Below are positions 31,960-40,726 of a stretch of DNA of 40,777 nucleotides, piece after piece (position 1 is the stretch's first letter; the number at the start of each line of letters is the position of its first letter). The notes beneath the pieces are model-generated. The model did no database searches, was not told where the DNA came from, and worked only from the letters and a program-made list of their open reading frames with translations. A program made the position numbers and the translations under genes. Source of the stretch: Gammaproteobacteria bacterium (GTDB lineage Bacteria; Pseudomonadota; Gammaproteobacteria; Chromatiales; Chromatiaceae); NCBI GenBank assembly GCA_025458675.1, contig JALORY010000005.1:1-40777 (forward strand), written 5' to 3'.

Positions 31960-32694
31960 TCAGTGCGAATGGGAGTGGGCGACGCGGCGGACGTCGCCGC
32001 CGTAGAGGTCGCGGATCACGCCGCCGTCGATCGCCTCCGTGCGGTGGCAGATCAGCGTGCGGTTGAGGCAGGCGACCCGGTGCACGTAGGCGGAGATGAA
32101 GGCGATGTCGTGCGACACGACGAGGATCGTGATGTGCCGGTTGAGTCCGCGTAGCAGGTCGAAGATGTCGCTCTCCACCCGCTGGTCGATGTTCGACGTC
32201 GGCTCGTCGAGGATCAGGATCTTCGGCTCGCAGGCCAGCGCGCGCGCGAGCAGGACCCGCTGCAGTTGTCCGCCGGACAGCGTGCCGATGCGGCGCCCCG
32301 CCAGGTCGGCGACCTCGGTCCGGGTCATCGCCCAGCGCGCCATCTCCCGGTCCCGCGCGCCGTAACCCCCGAGCAGGCGGCGCCGGCCGAGTCGTCCGGT
32401 CAGGACGACCTGTCCGACGGTGACCGGGAAGTCGCGCGCGAAGGCGGGGTACTGCGGCAGGTAGCCGAGCTCGTGGCGCGCTTCGGCCGGCGCGCGGCCG
32501 AGCACGCGCACGCGGCCGGCGGTCGGCTCGAGCAGCCCGAGGATCAGCTTGAGCAGGGTGCTCTTGCCTCCCGCGTTGGGGCCGACGATGCCGAGGAATT
32601 CGCCCTCGGGTACCTCCAGGCTCACGTCCTCGAGCACCCGCGTCGCGCCGTACGCGAACGTCACGCCGTCGAGCGCGATCGCCGACCCGCTCAT
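31960..32694 (-). CDS. znuC: Zinc ABC transporter ATPase ZnuC
   Basis: 244 residues. Walker [11 protein letters not shown] (38-47), LSGGQLQR, Walker [13 protein letters not shown] and the H-loop VSHDI are all present; the Asn-Ala-Gly-Gly Walker A is usual in metal-uptake ATPases. The C-terminus has the short His-rich tail HSHSH, often seen in ZnuC. ATG 32694 overlaps the znuA stop (ATGA), so the two are translationally coupled. Confidence 0.94.
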   Translation of the reverse strand: MSGSAIALDGVTFAYGATRVLEDVSLEVPEGEFLGIVGPNAGGKSTLLKLILGLLEPTAGRVRVLGRAPAEARHELGYLPQYPAFARDFPVTVGQVVLTGRLGRRRLLGGYGARDREMARWAMTRTEVADLAGRRIGTLSGGQLQRVLLARALACEPKILILDEPTSNIDQRVESDIFDLLRGLNRHITILVVSHDIAFISAYVHRVACLNRTLICHRTEAIDGGVIRDLYGGDVRRVAHSHSH

Positions 32695-33584
32695 CGGCCC
32701 TGCGCCTCGAGGAGCGCCCGCGCCAGGGCGCGCTTGCTGCCGAAGTAGTCGGTCGCCATCGGATCGAGAACCTCCAGGCGCGCGCCCACCTCGCGGGCCA
32801 GGGCCTCGGCGCTGCGCCGGCTGGTCTGCGGCTGCACGAAGATCACGCGCGTGCGGTCGGCCCGCAGCCGGGTGGCGAGCCCGGCCAGGGCGCGTGCCGC
32901 AGGCTCCTTGCCGTCCTGTTCCACCGCGATCTGCTCGAGACCGTAGTCCGCGGCGAACTGCCCCCAGGCGGGGTGGAAGACGACGAAACGGCGTGGCTCG
33001 AGCGACGCGAGGAGGGCGCGCAGCTCGGCGTCCAGGGCCTCCAGCTCGGCGGCGAGGGCAGTGGCATTCGCCCGGTAGGCCGCGCCGTTGGGCGGGTCGG
33101 CGGCGGCGAAGGCCTCGGCCAGTGGCCCGACCATCGCGCGCACGGCGCGAGGGCTGGTCCACAGGTGGGGGTCCGCGGCGTGGGCGTGATCGGGTCCGGA
33201 GTGATCGTGCGATGCGTGGACGGACCCCGCCGCCGGTTCTGCCGCGGGGCGCCCCAGCGCCGCGCGGGCGTCCACCACGACCATGCGGGGATTCGCGGCG
33301 CGCAGGCGCGGCAGCCAGGCGCGCTCGTAGGGCATGTCCACAGCCCAGAAGACCTGCGCCGCCGCGAGGGCCTCGATCTGCCGTGCGCTCGGCTCGAAGG
33401 TGTGCGGGTCCTGGCTGGGGCTCACGAGCGAGCGGACCTCCACCGTCCCCCCCCCGACGCGCCCGGCGAGCGGCACGAGCGGTGGCACGCTCACGTAGAC
33501 GCGCAGGTCGGCGAAGGCGGGAGCGAAGGCCAGTGCGGCCAGGAGGCCGACGAGCAGGGTGACGGGGTGCCGATGGGGGCGCAT
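32691..33584 (-). CDS. znuA: Zinc-binding periplasmic protein ZnuA
   Basis: 297 residues. A Sec signal (about 1-25, ALAFAPAFA) leads into the cluster A-I metal-binding fold. Zinc ligands: His61 in [11 protein letters not shown], His140 in DPHLW, and a His about residue 205 in VVFHPAWGQ. Between 123 and 140 lies the His-rich loop [18 protein letters not shown], typical of zinc-specific members. It captures zinc for ZnuB/ZnuC. It is the first gene of znuA-znuC-znuB-zur. The Zur-box-like palindrome begins 7 nt upstream of the ATG, so zinc repression is expected. Confidence 0.94.
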   Translation of the reverse strand: MRPHRHPVTLLVGLLAALAFAPAFADLRVYVSVPPLVPLAGRVGGGTVEVRSLVSPSQDPHTFEPSARQIEALAAAQVFWAVDMPYERAWLPRLRAANPRMVVVDARAALGRPAAEPAAGSVHASHDHSGPDHAHAADPHLWTSPRAVRAMVGPLAEAFAAADPPNGAAYRANATALAAELEALDAELRALLASLEPRRFVVFHPAWGQFAADYGLEQIAVEQDGKEPAARALAGLATRLRADRTRVIFVQPQTSRRSAEALAREVGARLEVLDPMATDYFGSKRALARALLEAQGR

Positions 33585-33591
33585 GACGGGT

Positions 33592-33609
33592 GCAATCTTA
33601 TAACGTTGC
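33592..33609. promoter_or_regulatory. Zur box candidate between znuA and a divergent gene
   Basis: GCAATCTTATAACGTTGC is an imperfect palindrome, 14 of 18 positions symmetrical, centred on TTATAA. It resembles the E. coli Zur consensus with a TATAA core. It lies 7 nt before znuA and 49 nt before the divergent zinc-ribbon gene, and covers a likely -10. It could control both. Confidence 0.7.
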
Positions 33610-33658
33610 CTCGTCGGCGCGGCACCGGGAAGATCGCGGGGCCAGTCCCGAGGCCGCG

Positions 33659-34237
33659 ATGACCACCGGCAGCCTGCTGCTCTTTCCCGCCGATCCCGAC
33701 GCCGACCCGCCGGCGGGCGAGGCCGTATGCGCCACGCTCGGCGTGCTCGGCCTGGTCGGGGCTGCCCTGCCCGAGCCCGCGACCTTTCTGCCCGGCCCGG
33801 AGTTCGCGCGGCACGTCGTGTTCGCCGGCTGCTCGCCGCACCTCGTCCTCGAGCCGCCCGCCGACGGCGGCGCCTACAGCCACGTCCGGGTGCACGGCCC
33901 GCACGCCGCTCCCCGGCTCCTCGCGGGCGACAACGCCACTGCGCCGCGCTGCCCGGCGTGTCGGGCGCGCCTCGACGATTGGCGCGCGCAGCTCGCCGCC
34001 TGGCGGGCGGATCCCGCGGTGCCGGTCGCCTGTGTGGCCTGTGGCCGGACGCACCCGGCGTCGCGTCTCGACTGGCGGGCGAGCGCGGCCGTCGGTCGGC
34101 TGTTCGTCGAGATCGGCAACGTGTTTCCGGGCGAGGCGGTGCCGGGCGAGACGCTGCTCGCGGCGCTGGGGGCGCTGGGCGGCGGCGCCTGGCGCCACGC
34201 GTGGGTCCGCGGCGAGGCCTGGCGCGCGGCTACTTGA
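33659..34237 (+). CDS. Zinc-ribbon protein of unknown function, divergent from znuA
   Basis: 192 residues. Two CXXC pairs, CPAC (about 100-103) and CVAC (about 122-125), form a likely zinc ribbon in the middle. The N-terminal part is acidic-to-neutral with a hydrophobic stretch; the C-terminal part is helical. No family was recognised. The candidate Zur box lies 49 nt before ATG 33659, so the gene may be made under zinc shortage or belong to zinc handling. The 3' end overlaps the convergent GGDEF gene by 8 nt. The ribosome site is weak. Confidence 0.7.
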   Translation: MTTGSLLLFPADPDADPPAGEAVCATLGVLGLVGAALPEPATFLPGPEFARHVVFAGCSPHLVLEPPADGGAYSHVRVHGPHAAPRLLAGDNATAPRCPACRARLDDWRAQLAAWRADPAVPVACVACGRTHPASRLDWRASAAVGRLFVEIGNVFPGEAVPGETLLAALGALGGGAWRHAWVRGEAWRAAT

Positions 34238-35534
34238 GGACGCAGCGGTTCTTGCCTGCTCGCTTGGCCTCGTAGAGCGCCGCGTCGGCGCGCTCGAAGG
34301 CCTTCTCCGGGGTGTCGTCGGCGGCGAACTCGGTGATCCCCGCCGATATGGTGAGCTCCACCGGGCGATTGCGGGTGTGCAGGCCGGCCCGCGAGACCGA
34401 CTGCCGCATCTCGTCCGCCACCCGCAGCGCCGCGACCCGCGACGCCCCGATCAGCAGCACCGCGAACTCCTCCCCGCCGTAGCGGGCGATGAAGTCACTC
34501 TGGCGCAGGCGGGCGCGCAGCGCCGAGGCGATGACGTGCAGCGCCTTGTCGCCCGAGGCGTGGCCGAAGCGGTCGTTGATCGACTTGAAGTTGTCGACGT
34601 CGAAGACCGCGAGGCTGAGCTGGCCCTTGAAGCGCCGCCAGCGCGCGTACTCCTGGTGCAGCCGTTCGTCCCAGGCGGTGCGGTTGGCCAGCCCGGTGAC
34701 CTGATCGACCATCGCCAGCTCCTGGACGACCGCCACCTCCTGGCGCAGGCCCTTCGCCTCCGACTCGAGCTGGTCGAGCCGCGCCCGCAGGGCCTTCTCG
34801 GTCTCGCGGGCCTGCTGGTGACGCTGCTCCTCCGCGGCGAGGTGGCTGCCGAGATTCGCCTCGATCACCGCCAGGTGGCGGCCGACGTCCTGCCGGAGCT
34901 CGGCGAGATCCGTCGCGTCGCGCACCGTGTCGTGGATGCCCCGCACCTCCTCGCGCACCACCCGGTCGAGCGCCCTCCCGCCGGCGAGGGACTCGTCGCG
35001 CAGCGTCGAGCCCTTCTGCATGAACGCGTCGAGCTCCTCGAGGCGCGCCGTCAGCTCGGACAGGAACTCCTCGGCGGCGCGCACCTGGTCGCGAGAGTCG
35101 CGCACGGTTTCCGCGATCAGCGCGGTGAGCCGCACCATCACCTCGGCCCAGGCGTTTGCCGGCGCGCCGTCCGCCAGCCTGTCCTTGAGCGTGTCGATCT
35201 CGGTGGCGAGGCTCTCGGGCCAGCGCGTGCTGACCAGGAGGTCGCGCAGCCTCTGATTCGGGGTCTCCTGCCGGGGCGCGTCGCTGCTGCGCAGCACCGC
35301 GTCGGCGACCCGCGTCACCTCCACCTCGATCGCCGCGACGTCGTCGGTCCGCCGGGCGACGTCGCGCAACCGGGCGAGCAGCGGGTCGAGCGTCGGGTCG
35401 AGGCCGGTGGCGGCGGCACACAGGCGCGCGATGATCGACCGCAACGCCTGCGACGCCTCCGCGCTGCGCCGCGCCTCCGCCTTCAGCTCGTCAGCCAGCC
35501 CGTAGGCCTTCGCCTTCCAGTCGTTCGATTCCAT
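34230..35534 (-). CDS. Diguanylate cyclase with long coiled-coil N-terminus
   Basis: 434 residues. The C-terminal GGDEF domain (about 270-434) has DQVTGLANRTAWDER, DVDNFKSINDRFGH and the active-site YGGEEF, so cyclic di-GMP synthesis is likely. The N-terminal 265 residues are helical and charged, with an extended coiled coil (about 150-270) and no membrane helix; this matches the DgcH-type proteins known next to dsbA and EEP genes in Pseudomonas. The inhibitory I-site RxxD is not placed with certainty. ATG 35534 lies inside the EEP gene 3' end (44-nt overlap). Fourth gene of the cc4-dsbA-EEP-GGDEF order. Confidence 0.9.
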   Translation of the reverse strand: MESNDWKAKAYGLADELKAEARRSAEASQALRSIIARLCAAATGLDPTLDPLLARLRDVARRTDDVAAIEVEVTRVADAVLRSSDAPRQETPNQRLRDLLVSTRWPESLATEIDTLKDRLADGAPANAWAEVMVRLTALIAETVRDSRDQVRAAEEFLSELTARLEELDAFMQKGSTLRDESLAGGRALDRVVREEVRGIHDTVRDATDLAELRQDVGRHLAVIEANLGSHLAAEEQRHQQARETEKALRARLDQLESEAKGLRQEVAVVQELAMVDQVTGLANRTAWDERLHQEYARWRRFKGQLSLAVFDVDNFKSINDRFGHASGDKALHVIASALRARLRQSDFIARYGGEEFAVLLIGASRVAALRVADEMRQSVSRAGLHTRNRPVELTISAGITEFAADDTPEKAFERADAALYEAKRAGKNRCVLK

Positions 35535-36372
35535 CGCGTGGTCTGTGCAGGCTGCGGTGTGGAAACACCAGATCGACCTCCGGCGGCAGCACGACTTCCA
35601 GGCTGATCGGCAGGTGATCCGAGAGAGAATAGTCGAGTACCCGTGCGTTACGTATGGACAATGCCTCTGAGACGAGGATGTGGTCGATCCGCCGCATGGG
35701 CCGCCAGCTCGGAAAGGTCTTCTGGTCGCAGGCGGGCTCGCGCAGGCCGGTCGTGTGCATCAGGTGCCGCACCTCGCGCGCCTCGCAGCCGCAGTTGAGG
35801 TCGCCCATGACGACCGCGTGCGGGTGGTTGCCGATCAGGTCGGCGACGAAGCGCATCTGCATCTGCCGCGACCGCCGCCCCAGCGAGAGGTGCACGATGC
35901 AGACGCGCAGTCCCGCCCCGGGCGGCCCGAAGTCGGCGAGCATCGCGCCGCGGCCGGGCATGCCGGGGAGCTTGTGCTCGGCGAGGTGGACGGGCCGCAG
36001 GCGCGTGAGCAGGCCGTTGGAGTGCTGCGCGAAGGCGCCGATGTTGCGGTTGATCTGCTGATACCAGTGGGGAAACCCGGCGCGATGGGCGAGGTACTCC
36101 GTCTGTCCGATGAAGCCGCTGCGCAGGCTTCCCGCGTCGACCTCCTGGAGCCCCACGAGGTCGTACCCGGCGCACAGGTCCGCGATGCGGTTCAGGTTGC
36201 GGATGCGCTCCCGGTGCGGGAGCACGTGCTTCCAGCTCTGGACCAGGTAGTCGCGGTACGTGCGGGTGTCGATGCCGGCCTGGATGTTGTAGCTCAGGAT
36301 GCGCAGGCGTCGTGCCGGCGCGGCCATGGGCTCGACCGGGGGCTGCATCGCCGCCTGCGCACCGGTCGTCAC
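35491..36372 (-). CDS. Endonuclease/exonuclease/phosphatase family protein
   Basis: 293 residues from GTG 36372, which overlaps the dsbA stop (GTGA). ATG 36348 or 36327 are alternative starts. The metal-dependent EEP fold is shown by ILSYNIQAG, VGLQEVDAG, VMGDLNCG, MRRIDHILVS and the C-terminal LSDHLPISL, with the expected Asn, Glu, Asp, Asn and His catalytic residues. The exact substrate (DNA, nucleotide or lipid phosphate) is unknown. Neighbour order with dsbA and GGDEF is conserved in Pseudomonas. The 3' end overlaps the GGDEF gene. Confidence 0.88.
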   Translation of the reverse strand: MTTGAQAAMQPPVEPMAAPARRLRILSYNIQAGIDTRTYRDYLVQSWKHVLPHRERIRNLNRIADLCAGYDLVGLQEVDAGSLRSGFIGQTEYLAHRAGFPHWYQQINRNIGAFAQHSNGLLTRLRPVHLAEHKLPGMPGRGAMLADFGPPGAGLRVCIVHLSLGRRSRQMQMRFVADLIGNHPHAVVMGDLNCGCEAREVRHLMHTTGLREPACDQKTFPSWRPMRRIDHILVSEALSIRNARVLDYSLSDHLPISLEVVLPPEVDLVFPHRSLHRPRDGIERLEGEGLRAG

Positions 36373-37016
36373 TGGGCCGGCGTCGACGGGGCCTGGCGCA
36401 GCCTGCGCGCCTCCTCGATCAGAAAGTCGGCGACCTCGGTCATCTGCTGGTAGCTCGAGAGCCCGTCGCCGTTCTTCCACCGGCCGTCGACCACGAGCTT
36501 GGGGACGCCGTCCACCCGATACCGGTCCGCGAGCTGCACCGCACGCCGGACCTTGGCTGCGACCGCGAAGGAGCCCATCGCCTCGCGGAACTTCGCTTCG
36601 TCCACGCCGAGCTGGCGGACGAAGTCGACCACCGCCTGTTCGTCGGCCATGCGTCGGCGGTCCTGGATGAGCGCGGTGAAGAAGGCGTCTCCGAGGCGCT
36701 TCTCCTCCCCCAGCGCCTCGAGGGCGTAGAACGCGCGCGCCAGCAGCTGGGCGTTCGGGTTGAAGGCAGCGGGCACCTTGGAGAACTCGACGTCCGCCGG
36801 CTTGCGCGCGAGCCACTGCTGGAGGTACGGCTCGAACTGCATGCAGTGCGGGCAGGTCCACATGAAGAATTCGAGCACCTCGATCTTCGAGCCCGGCTCG
36901 GGCGGCGGGGCGTTGGCGATCGGCACGTAGTGCGTCAGCTCCTCGAACTTCGCGGCGCCGGCCGGCGATGCGAGGGCGAGCACGGCGAGGGTGAAGGCGG
37001 CGAAAAGTCGATTCAT
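36369..37016 (-). CDS. dsbA: Thiol:disulfide interchange protein DsbA
   Basis: 215 residues (E. coli 208). DsbA puts disulfides into exported proteins. A signal peptide ends near GAA (residue 22). The active site is Cys55-Pro-His-Cys58 in FFMWTCPHC, and VDGVPKLVVDG has the cis-proline. The central helical insertion is present. ATG 37016 fits the signal; the longer frame has no signal character. Upstream, a terminator hairpin ends the cytochrome c4 transcript, and TATGCT at 37087-37092 (minus) may be its own -10. Its targets may include the exported cysteine proteins in this window. Confidence 0.94.
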   Translation of the reverse strand: MNRLFAAFTLAVLALASPAGAAKFEELTHYVPIANAPPPEPGSKIEVLEFFMWTCPHCMQFEPYLQQWLARKPADVEFSKVPAAFNPNAQLLARAFYALEALGEEKRLGDAFFTALIQDRRRMADEQAVVDFVRQLGVDEAKFREAMGSFAVAAKVRRAVQLADRYRVDGVPKLVVDGRWKNGDGLSSYQQMTEVADFLIEEARRLRQAPSTPAQ

Positions 37017-37121
37017 GGGTCTCGCTCCGGGTTGATCCGTCCGGGGCGCCGCGGGGCCACCGGGGCCCGGCCGCGACGAGGCCGCAAGCATAGCGGCTGC
37101 CCCGGGGTTTCACCTAAACGC

Positions 37122-37148
37122 AAAAAGGGGGTGGCGTCGGCCACCCCC
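37122..37148 (-). terminator. Rho-independent terminator after cytochrome c4
   Basis: Read on the minus strand: GGGGGTGGC, loop CGAC, GCCACCCCC, then TTTTT. A 9-bp GC-rich stem with a T run, 28 nt after the cytochrome c4 stop. It separates cytochrome c4 from dsbA. Confidence 0.92.
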
Positions 37149-37176
37149 TCGAACGCGCTTCCGGCCGGTCGCCGGA

Positions 37177-37794
37177 CTACTTCATCTGCTGGACGTACGC
37201 GGCGACCGCGGCGATCTCCGCGTCCGTCATCTTGGCCGCCACGCTGCGCATCATCTGGTTGGGGTCGCTGACCCGGGTGCCCGCCTTGAAGTCGTGCAGG
37301 GCCTTCTCGACGTACGGCGCGTGCTGACCGGCGACGCTCGGGAAGTTGGCGGGACCGATGCCGGCGCCGGCGGGTCCGTGGCAGGCCGCGCACGCCGCGA
37401 CCCCGGTCGCGGGGTTGCCGCCGCGGAACAGCTGCTGGCCGACGGTCATCTGCTCGACGGTGCCCGCCTCGCCGGCTTGGCGCTTCTGCGAAGCGAAGTA
37501 GGCGGCGAGATCGGCGAGGTCCTCGTCGGTGCCGATGATCAGGGCCATCGGCGACATCGCGTCGTCCTTGCGATCGCCGGCCTTGAAGGCGCCGATCTGC
37601 TTGGCGATGTAGCTGGGGTGCTGGCCCGCCAGCTTGGGCCAGATCGGGTTCGGGCTGTTGCCGTCCTCGCCGTGGCAGGCGATGCAGCCCAGCGTCGCGG
37701 ACTTCTCTTTGCCTGCCGCGGGGTTGCCTGCCGCCTGCGCGGCGCCGGCCGCGAGGGCGAGGGAAACCGACAGCGTCAGCAACCAATTCTTCAT
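37177..37794 (-). CDS. Diheme cytochrome c4
   Basis: 205 residues, the usual size. A signal peptide ends near AQA (about residue 21). Two heme sites, CIACH (37-41) and CAACH (135-139), lie in two similar halves, each with a later Met (about SPMALI, NQMMRS) for axial ligation. Cytochrome c4 carries electrons to terminal oxidases (for example cbb3) in the periplasm. The neighbouring dsbA-EEP-GGDEF order supports the call. A strong sigma70-like promoter lies upstream at 37918-37947. Its own terminator follows. Confidence 0.95.
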   Translation of the reverse strand: MKNWLLTLSVSLALAAGAAQAAGNPAAGKEKSATLGCIACHGEDGNSPNPIWPKLAGQHPSYIAKQIGAFKAGDRKDDAMSPMALIIGTDEDLADLAAYFASQKRQAGEAGTVEQMTVGQQLFRGGNPATGVAACAACHGPAGAGIGPANFPSVAGQHAPYVEKALHDFKAGTRVSDPNQMMRSVAAKMTDAEIAAVAAYVQQMK

Positions 37795-37917
37795 GGTTCG
37801 TCTCCAGACCAGCGGGTGAGGACACCGGGACCGGCCCCGTGTCGGGGCGCACCGGCGCGAGCTGTCGGGTTTCGACCCGGCAGCGCCGGGGGTCCGGCTC
37901 GGGCAAATAACCGCGTT

Positions 37918-37947
37918 CTTATAAACGAATCGCCCGGAGGCGGTCAA
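37918..37947 (-). promoter_or_regulatory. Sigma70-like promoter of cytochrome c4
   Basis: On the minus strand TTGACC (-35, 37942-37947) and TATAAG (-10, 37918-37923) are separated by 18 nt. Both are near consensus in an otherwise GC-rich gap. The start codon is 124 nt below the -10, leaving a long 5' leader. Confidence 0.65.
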
Positions 37948-37956
37948 ACGGCTGCC

Positions 37957-37986
37957 TTGTCGCGCAGGCGCCGTGGTTGCTGTAAT
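37957..37986 (+). promoter_or_regulatory. Possible sigma70-like promoter of the mannose-1-phosphate guanylyltransferase gene
   Basis: TTGTCG (37957-37962) and TGTAAT (37981-37986) are 18 nt apart. AGGAGGA at 38001-38007 is the ribosome site for ATG 38013. Confidence 0.45.
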
Positions 37987-38012
37987 GCCGCATTCTGCCG
38001 AGGAGGACCCTG

Positions 38013-39467
38013 ATGCTCCTGCAACCCGTGATCCTGTCCGGCGGCTCCGGGACCCGCCTCTGGCCCCTGTCGCGCGAGGCCCACCCGAAGCAGTTCCTGC
38101 CCCTGGTCGGCGACCAGTCCCTGCTCCAGGCCACCGTCGTCCGCCTCGACGGGCTCGCGTCTCCCTCCGGCGCCGTCCCGGTGGCCGACCCGATCGTCGT
38201 CTGCAACGAGCAACACCGCTTCCTCGTCGTCGACCAGCTGGCGGAGCAGGGGCGCCGTGTGGCCGCGCTGATCCTCGAGCCGGTGGGGCGCAACACTGCG
38301 CCCGCGCTCACCTTGGCCGCGCTCGCCGCGACCGCGGGCGGCGCGGACCCGCTGCTCGTCGTGATGCCGGCGGACCACGTGATCGCCGACGGCCACGCGT
38401 TCCGCGAGGCGGTGGTCCGCGGCTGCGCGCTGGCGGCGGAGGACGCGGTGGTCACCTTCGGCATCGTGCCCGACACGCCGGCCACCGGCTTCGGCTATCT
38501 GCGCAAGGGGGTCGCGGACGGGCCGGCATTCCGGCTCGCGGCCTTTGTCGAGAAGCCGGACGAGGAGACCGCGCGGGGCTATCTCGCGAGCGGCGAGTAC
38601 CTCTGGAACAGCGGCATCTTCCTGCTGCGGGCCGGACTCTGGCTGGATCTCCTCGGTCGCTTCCGCCCCGACATCCTTGCCGCCTGCCGCACCGCCTGGG
38701 CGGGGGGCGCGCCGGATCTCGAGTTCGTGCGCGTCGACGTCGACGCCTTCCGCGCCTGTCCGAGCGACTCGATCGACTACGCCGTCATGGAGCCCTACGC
38801 GGCGCAGCCGGACGCCCGGGCCCGCGTCGTTCCGCTCGACGCGGGCTGGTCCGACGTCGGCGCGTGGGCCTCGCTCTGGGAGGTCAGCGAGCACGACGCG
38901 GCGGGCAACGCCGTGCGCGGCGACGTCTACACTCACGGCGCCACCGGCAACCTGATCAACGCCCAGCACCGCATGGTCGCGGCGGTCGGCGTCAAGGACC
39001 TCGTCGTGGTCGAGACAGCCGACGCCGTGCTCGTCGCGGACAAGGCGAAGGCACAGGACGTCAAGGCGGTCACCGAGTTCCTGAAGCTCGCGGGACGCAG
39101 CGAGAACCGGTACCACCGCTGCGTGCACCGCCCGTGGGGCACCTACGAGCCGATCGACAGCGGCGACCGATTCCAGGTCAAGCGCATCACGGTCAAGCCC
39201 GGCGCGTCGCTGTCCCTGCAGATGCACCACCACCGCGCCGAGCACTGGATCGTGGTGCGCGGCACGGCGCGCGTCACGCGCGGCGACGAGGTCTTCCTGC
39301 TCGCGGAGAACCAGTCGACCTACATCCCGCTCGGCGTGAGCCACCGTCTGGAGAACCCGGGCGTGATTCCGCTCGAGCTCATCGAGGTGCAGTCCGGCGC
39401 CTACCTGGGAGAGGACGACATCGTGCGCTTCGAGGACCGCTACCGCCGCGACTCGAAGGACGGCTGA
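38013..39467 (+). CDS. manC: Mannose-1-phosphate guanylyltransferase / mannose-6-phosphate isomerase
   Basis: 484 residues, the normal size of ManC/AlgA/CpsB enzymes. The protein converts mannose 6-phosphate and GTP toward GDP-mannose for polysaccharides and glycans. The N-terminal nucleotidyltransferase has [24 protein letters not shown] (in part, 8-31) and the VEKPDEETA motif (about 184). The C-terminal cupin isomerase part starts about 370 with [12 protein letters not shown] and has [18 protein letters not shown] with its metal ligands. No other sugar gene is adjacent, so the glycan product is not shown. Confidence 0.92.
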   Translation: MLLQPVILSGGSGTRLWPLSREAHPKQFLPLVGDQSLLQATVVRLDGLASPSGAVPVADPIVVCNEQHRFLVVDQLAEQGRRVAALILEPVGRNTAPALTLAALAATAGGADPLLVVMPADHVIADGHAFREAVVRGCALAAEDAVVTFGIVPDTPATGFGYLRKGVADGPAFRLAAFVEKPDEETARGYLASGEYLWNSGIFLLRAGLWLDLLGRFRPDILAACRTAWAGGAPDLEFVRVDVDAFRACPSDSIDYAVMEPYAAQPDARARVVPLDAGWSDVGAWASLWEVSEHDAAGNAVRGDVYTHGATGNLINAQHRMVAAVGVKDLVVVETADAVLVADKAKAQDVKAVTEFLKLAGRSENRYHRCVHRPWGTYEPIDSGDRFQVKRITVKPGASLSLQMHHHRAEHWIVVRGTARVTRGDEVFLLAENQSTYIPLGVSHRLENPGVIPLELIEVQSGAYLGEDDIVRFEDRYRRDSKDG

Positions 39468-39534
39468 GCGGCGGCGCGTACCGCCGGCGGCGCGTTTCCG
39501 CTATCCTGCGCGGCCTTTTTCCGGGAACCTGGCC

Positions 39535-40626
39535 ATGGGCTTCAAGTGCGGCATCGTCGGCCTGCCGAACGTCGGCAAGTCGACCCTCTTCAACGCGCTC
39601 ACGCAGGCGAGCATCGCCGCGGAGAACTACCCGTTCTGCACCATCGACCCGAACGTCGGCGTGGTGATGCTGCCCGACGCGCGGCTCGACGTGATCGCGG
39701 GGATAGTCAGGCCGCAGAAGGTGATCCCGACGACCATGCAGTTCGTCGACATCGCGGGCCTCGTCGCCGGTGCGTCCAAGGGAGAGGGGCTCGGCAACAA
39801 GTTCCTCGCCAACATCCGCGAGACCGACGCGATCTGCCACGTCGTGCGCTGCTTCGAGCACGGCGACGTCGTGCACGTCGCCGGCCGCGTCGACCCGCTC
39901 TCGGACATCGAGGTGATCGACACCGAGCTCGCGCTCGCCGACCTCGAGACCGTCGAAAAGGCGCTCGACCGCGCCGCGCGCGCGGCCAAGGTGGGCGACA
40001 AGAAGGCCCAGGCGCGCAAGGAGCTGCTCGAGCGCGTGCAGGCGCAGCTCGACCAGGGCAAGGCGGTGCGCGGCCTCGCGCTCGGCGAAGAGGACCGCGC
40101 CGAGCTCTACGACCTGCATCTGCTGACCGTCAAGCCGGTGCTCTACGTCGCCAACGTCAACGAGCACGGCTTCGAGGACAACCCGCACCTCGACGCGGTG
40201 CGAGCACACGCGGCGGAGGAAGGCTCCGAGGTCGTACCGGTCTGCGCCGCGCTCGAGGCCGAGATCGCGCAGCTCGACGAGGCCAGCCGAAAGGAGTTCC
40301 TCGCCGACCTCGGACTCGACGAGCCGGGCCTGAACCGCGTGGTGCGCGCCGGCTACCGGCTGCTCGGTCTGCAGACCTACTTCACGGCGGGGCCGAAGGA
40401 GTGCCGCGCGTGGACGATTCCGGTCGGCGCCAAGGCGCCGCAGGCCGCGGCCGTCATCCACACCGACTTCGAGCGCGGGTTCATCCGCGCCGAGGTGATC
40501 GGCTACGACGACTTCGTCGCCTGCAACGGCGAGCAGGGCGCGAAGGAAGCGGGCAAGCTGCGGTCCGAGGGCAAGGAGTACGTCGTCCAGGACGGCGACG
40601 TGGTCCACTTCCGCTTCAACGTGTGA
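39535..40626 (+). CDS. ychF: Redox-responsive P-loop ATPase YchF/OLA1
   Basis: 363 residues, the same length as E. coli YchF. The OBG-family P-loop NVGKST (13-18) is followed by [17 protein letters not shown], and the C-terminal TGS domain (about 280-363) includes [23 protein letters not shown]. YchF prefers ATP to GTP and binds ribosomes. ATG 39535 fits [23 protein letters not shown] (39502-39507) upstream might be a -10, but no -35 was found. In E. coli ychF follows pth; here it precedes a tRNA-Met gene. Confidence 0.95.
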   Translation: MGFKCGIVGLPNVGKSTLFNALTQASIAAENYPFCTIDPNVGVVMLPDARLDVIAGIVRPQKVIPTTMQFVDIAGLVAGASKGEGLGNKFLANIRETDAICHVVRCFEHGDVVHVAGRVDPLSDIEVIDTELALADLETVEKALDRAARAAKVGDKKAQARKELLERVQAQLDQGKAVRGLALGEEDRAELYDLHLLTVKPVLYVANVNEHGFEDNPHLDAVRAHAAEEGSEVVPVCAALEAEIAQLDEASRKEFLADLGLDEPGLNRVVRAGYRLLGLQTYFTAGPKECRAWTIPVGAKAPQAAAVIHTDFERGFIRAEVIGYDDFVACNGEQGAKEAGKLRSEGKEYVVQDGDVVHFRFNV

Positions 40627-40680
40627 GCACACCGGAAGCAGGGCGGCAGACAGGAGAAAACCCCTGTTATCCGCGGCAGT

Positions 40681-40710
40681 TTGACAGCGCGCGGAAGGCT
40701 CCGCTATCTT
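40681..40710 (+). promoter_or_regulatory. Sigma70 promoter of tRNA-Met
   Basis: TTGACA (40681-40686) is a perfect -35, and TATCTT (40705-40710) stands 18 nt later. The G/C-rich stretch after it (GCCGCTCC) is like the discriminator of stable-RNA promoters under stringent control. The tRNA starts 17 nt below the -10. Confidence 0.8.
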
Positions 40711-40726
40711 GCCGCTCCTCGTTTTC

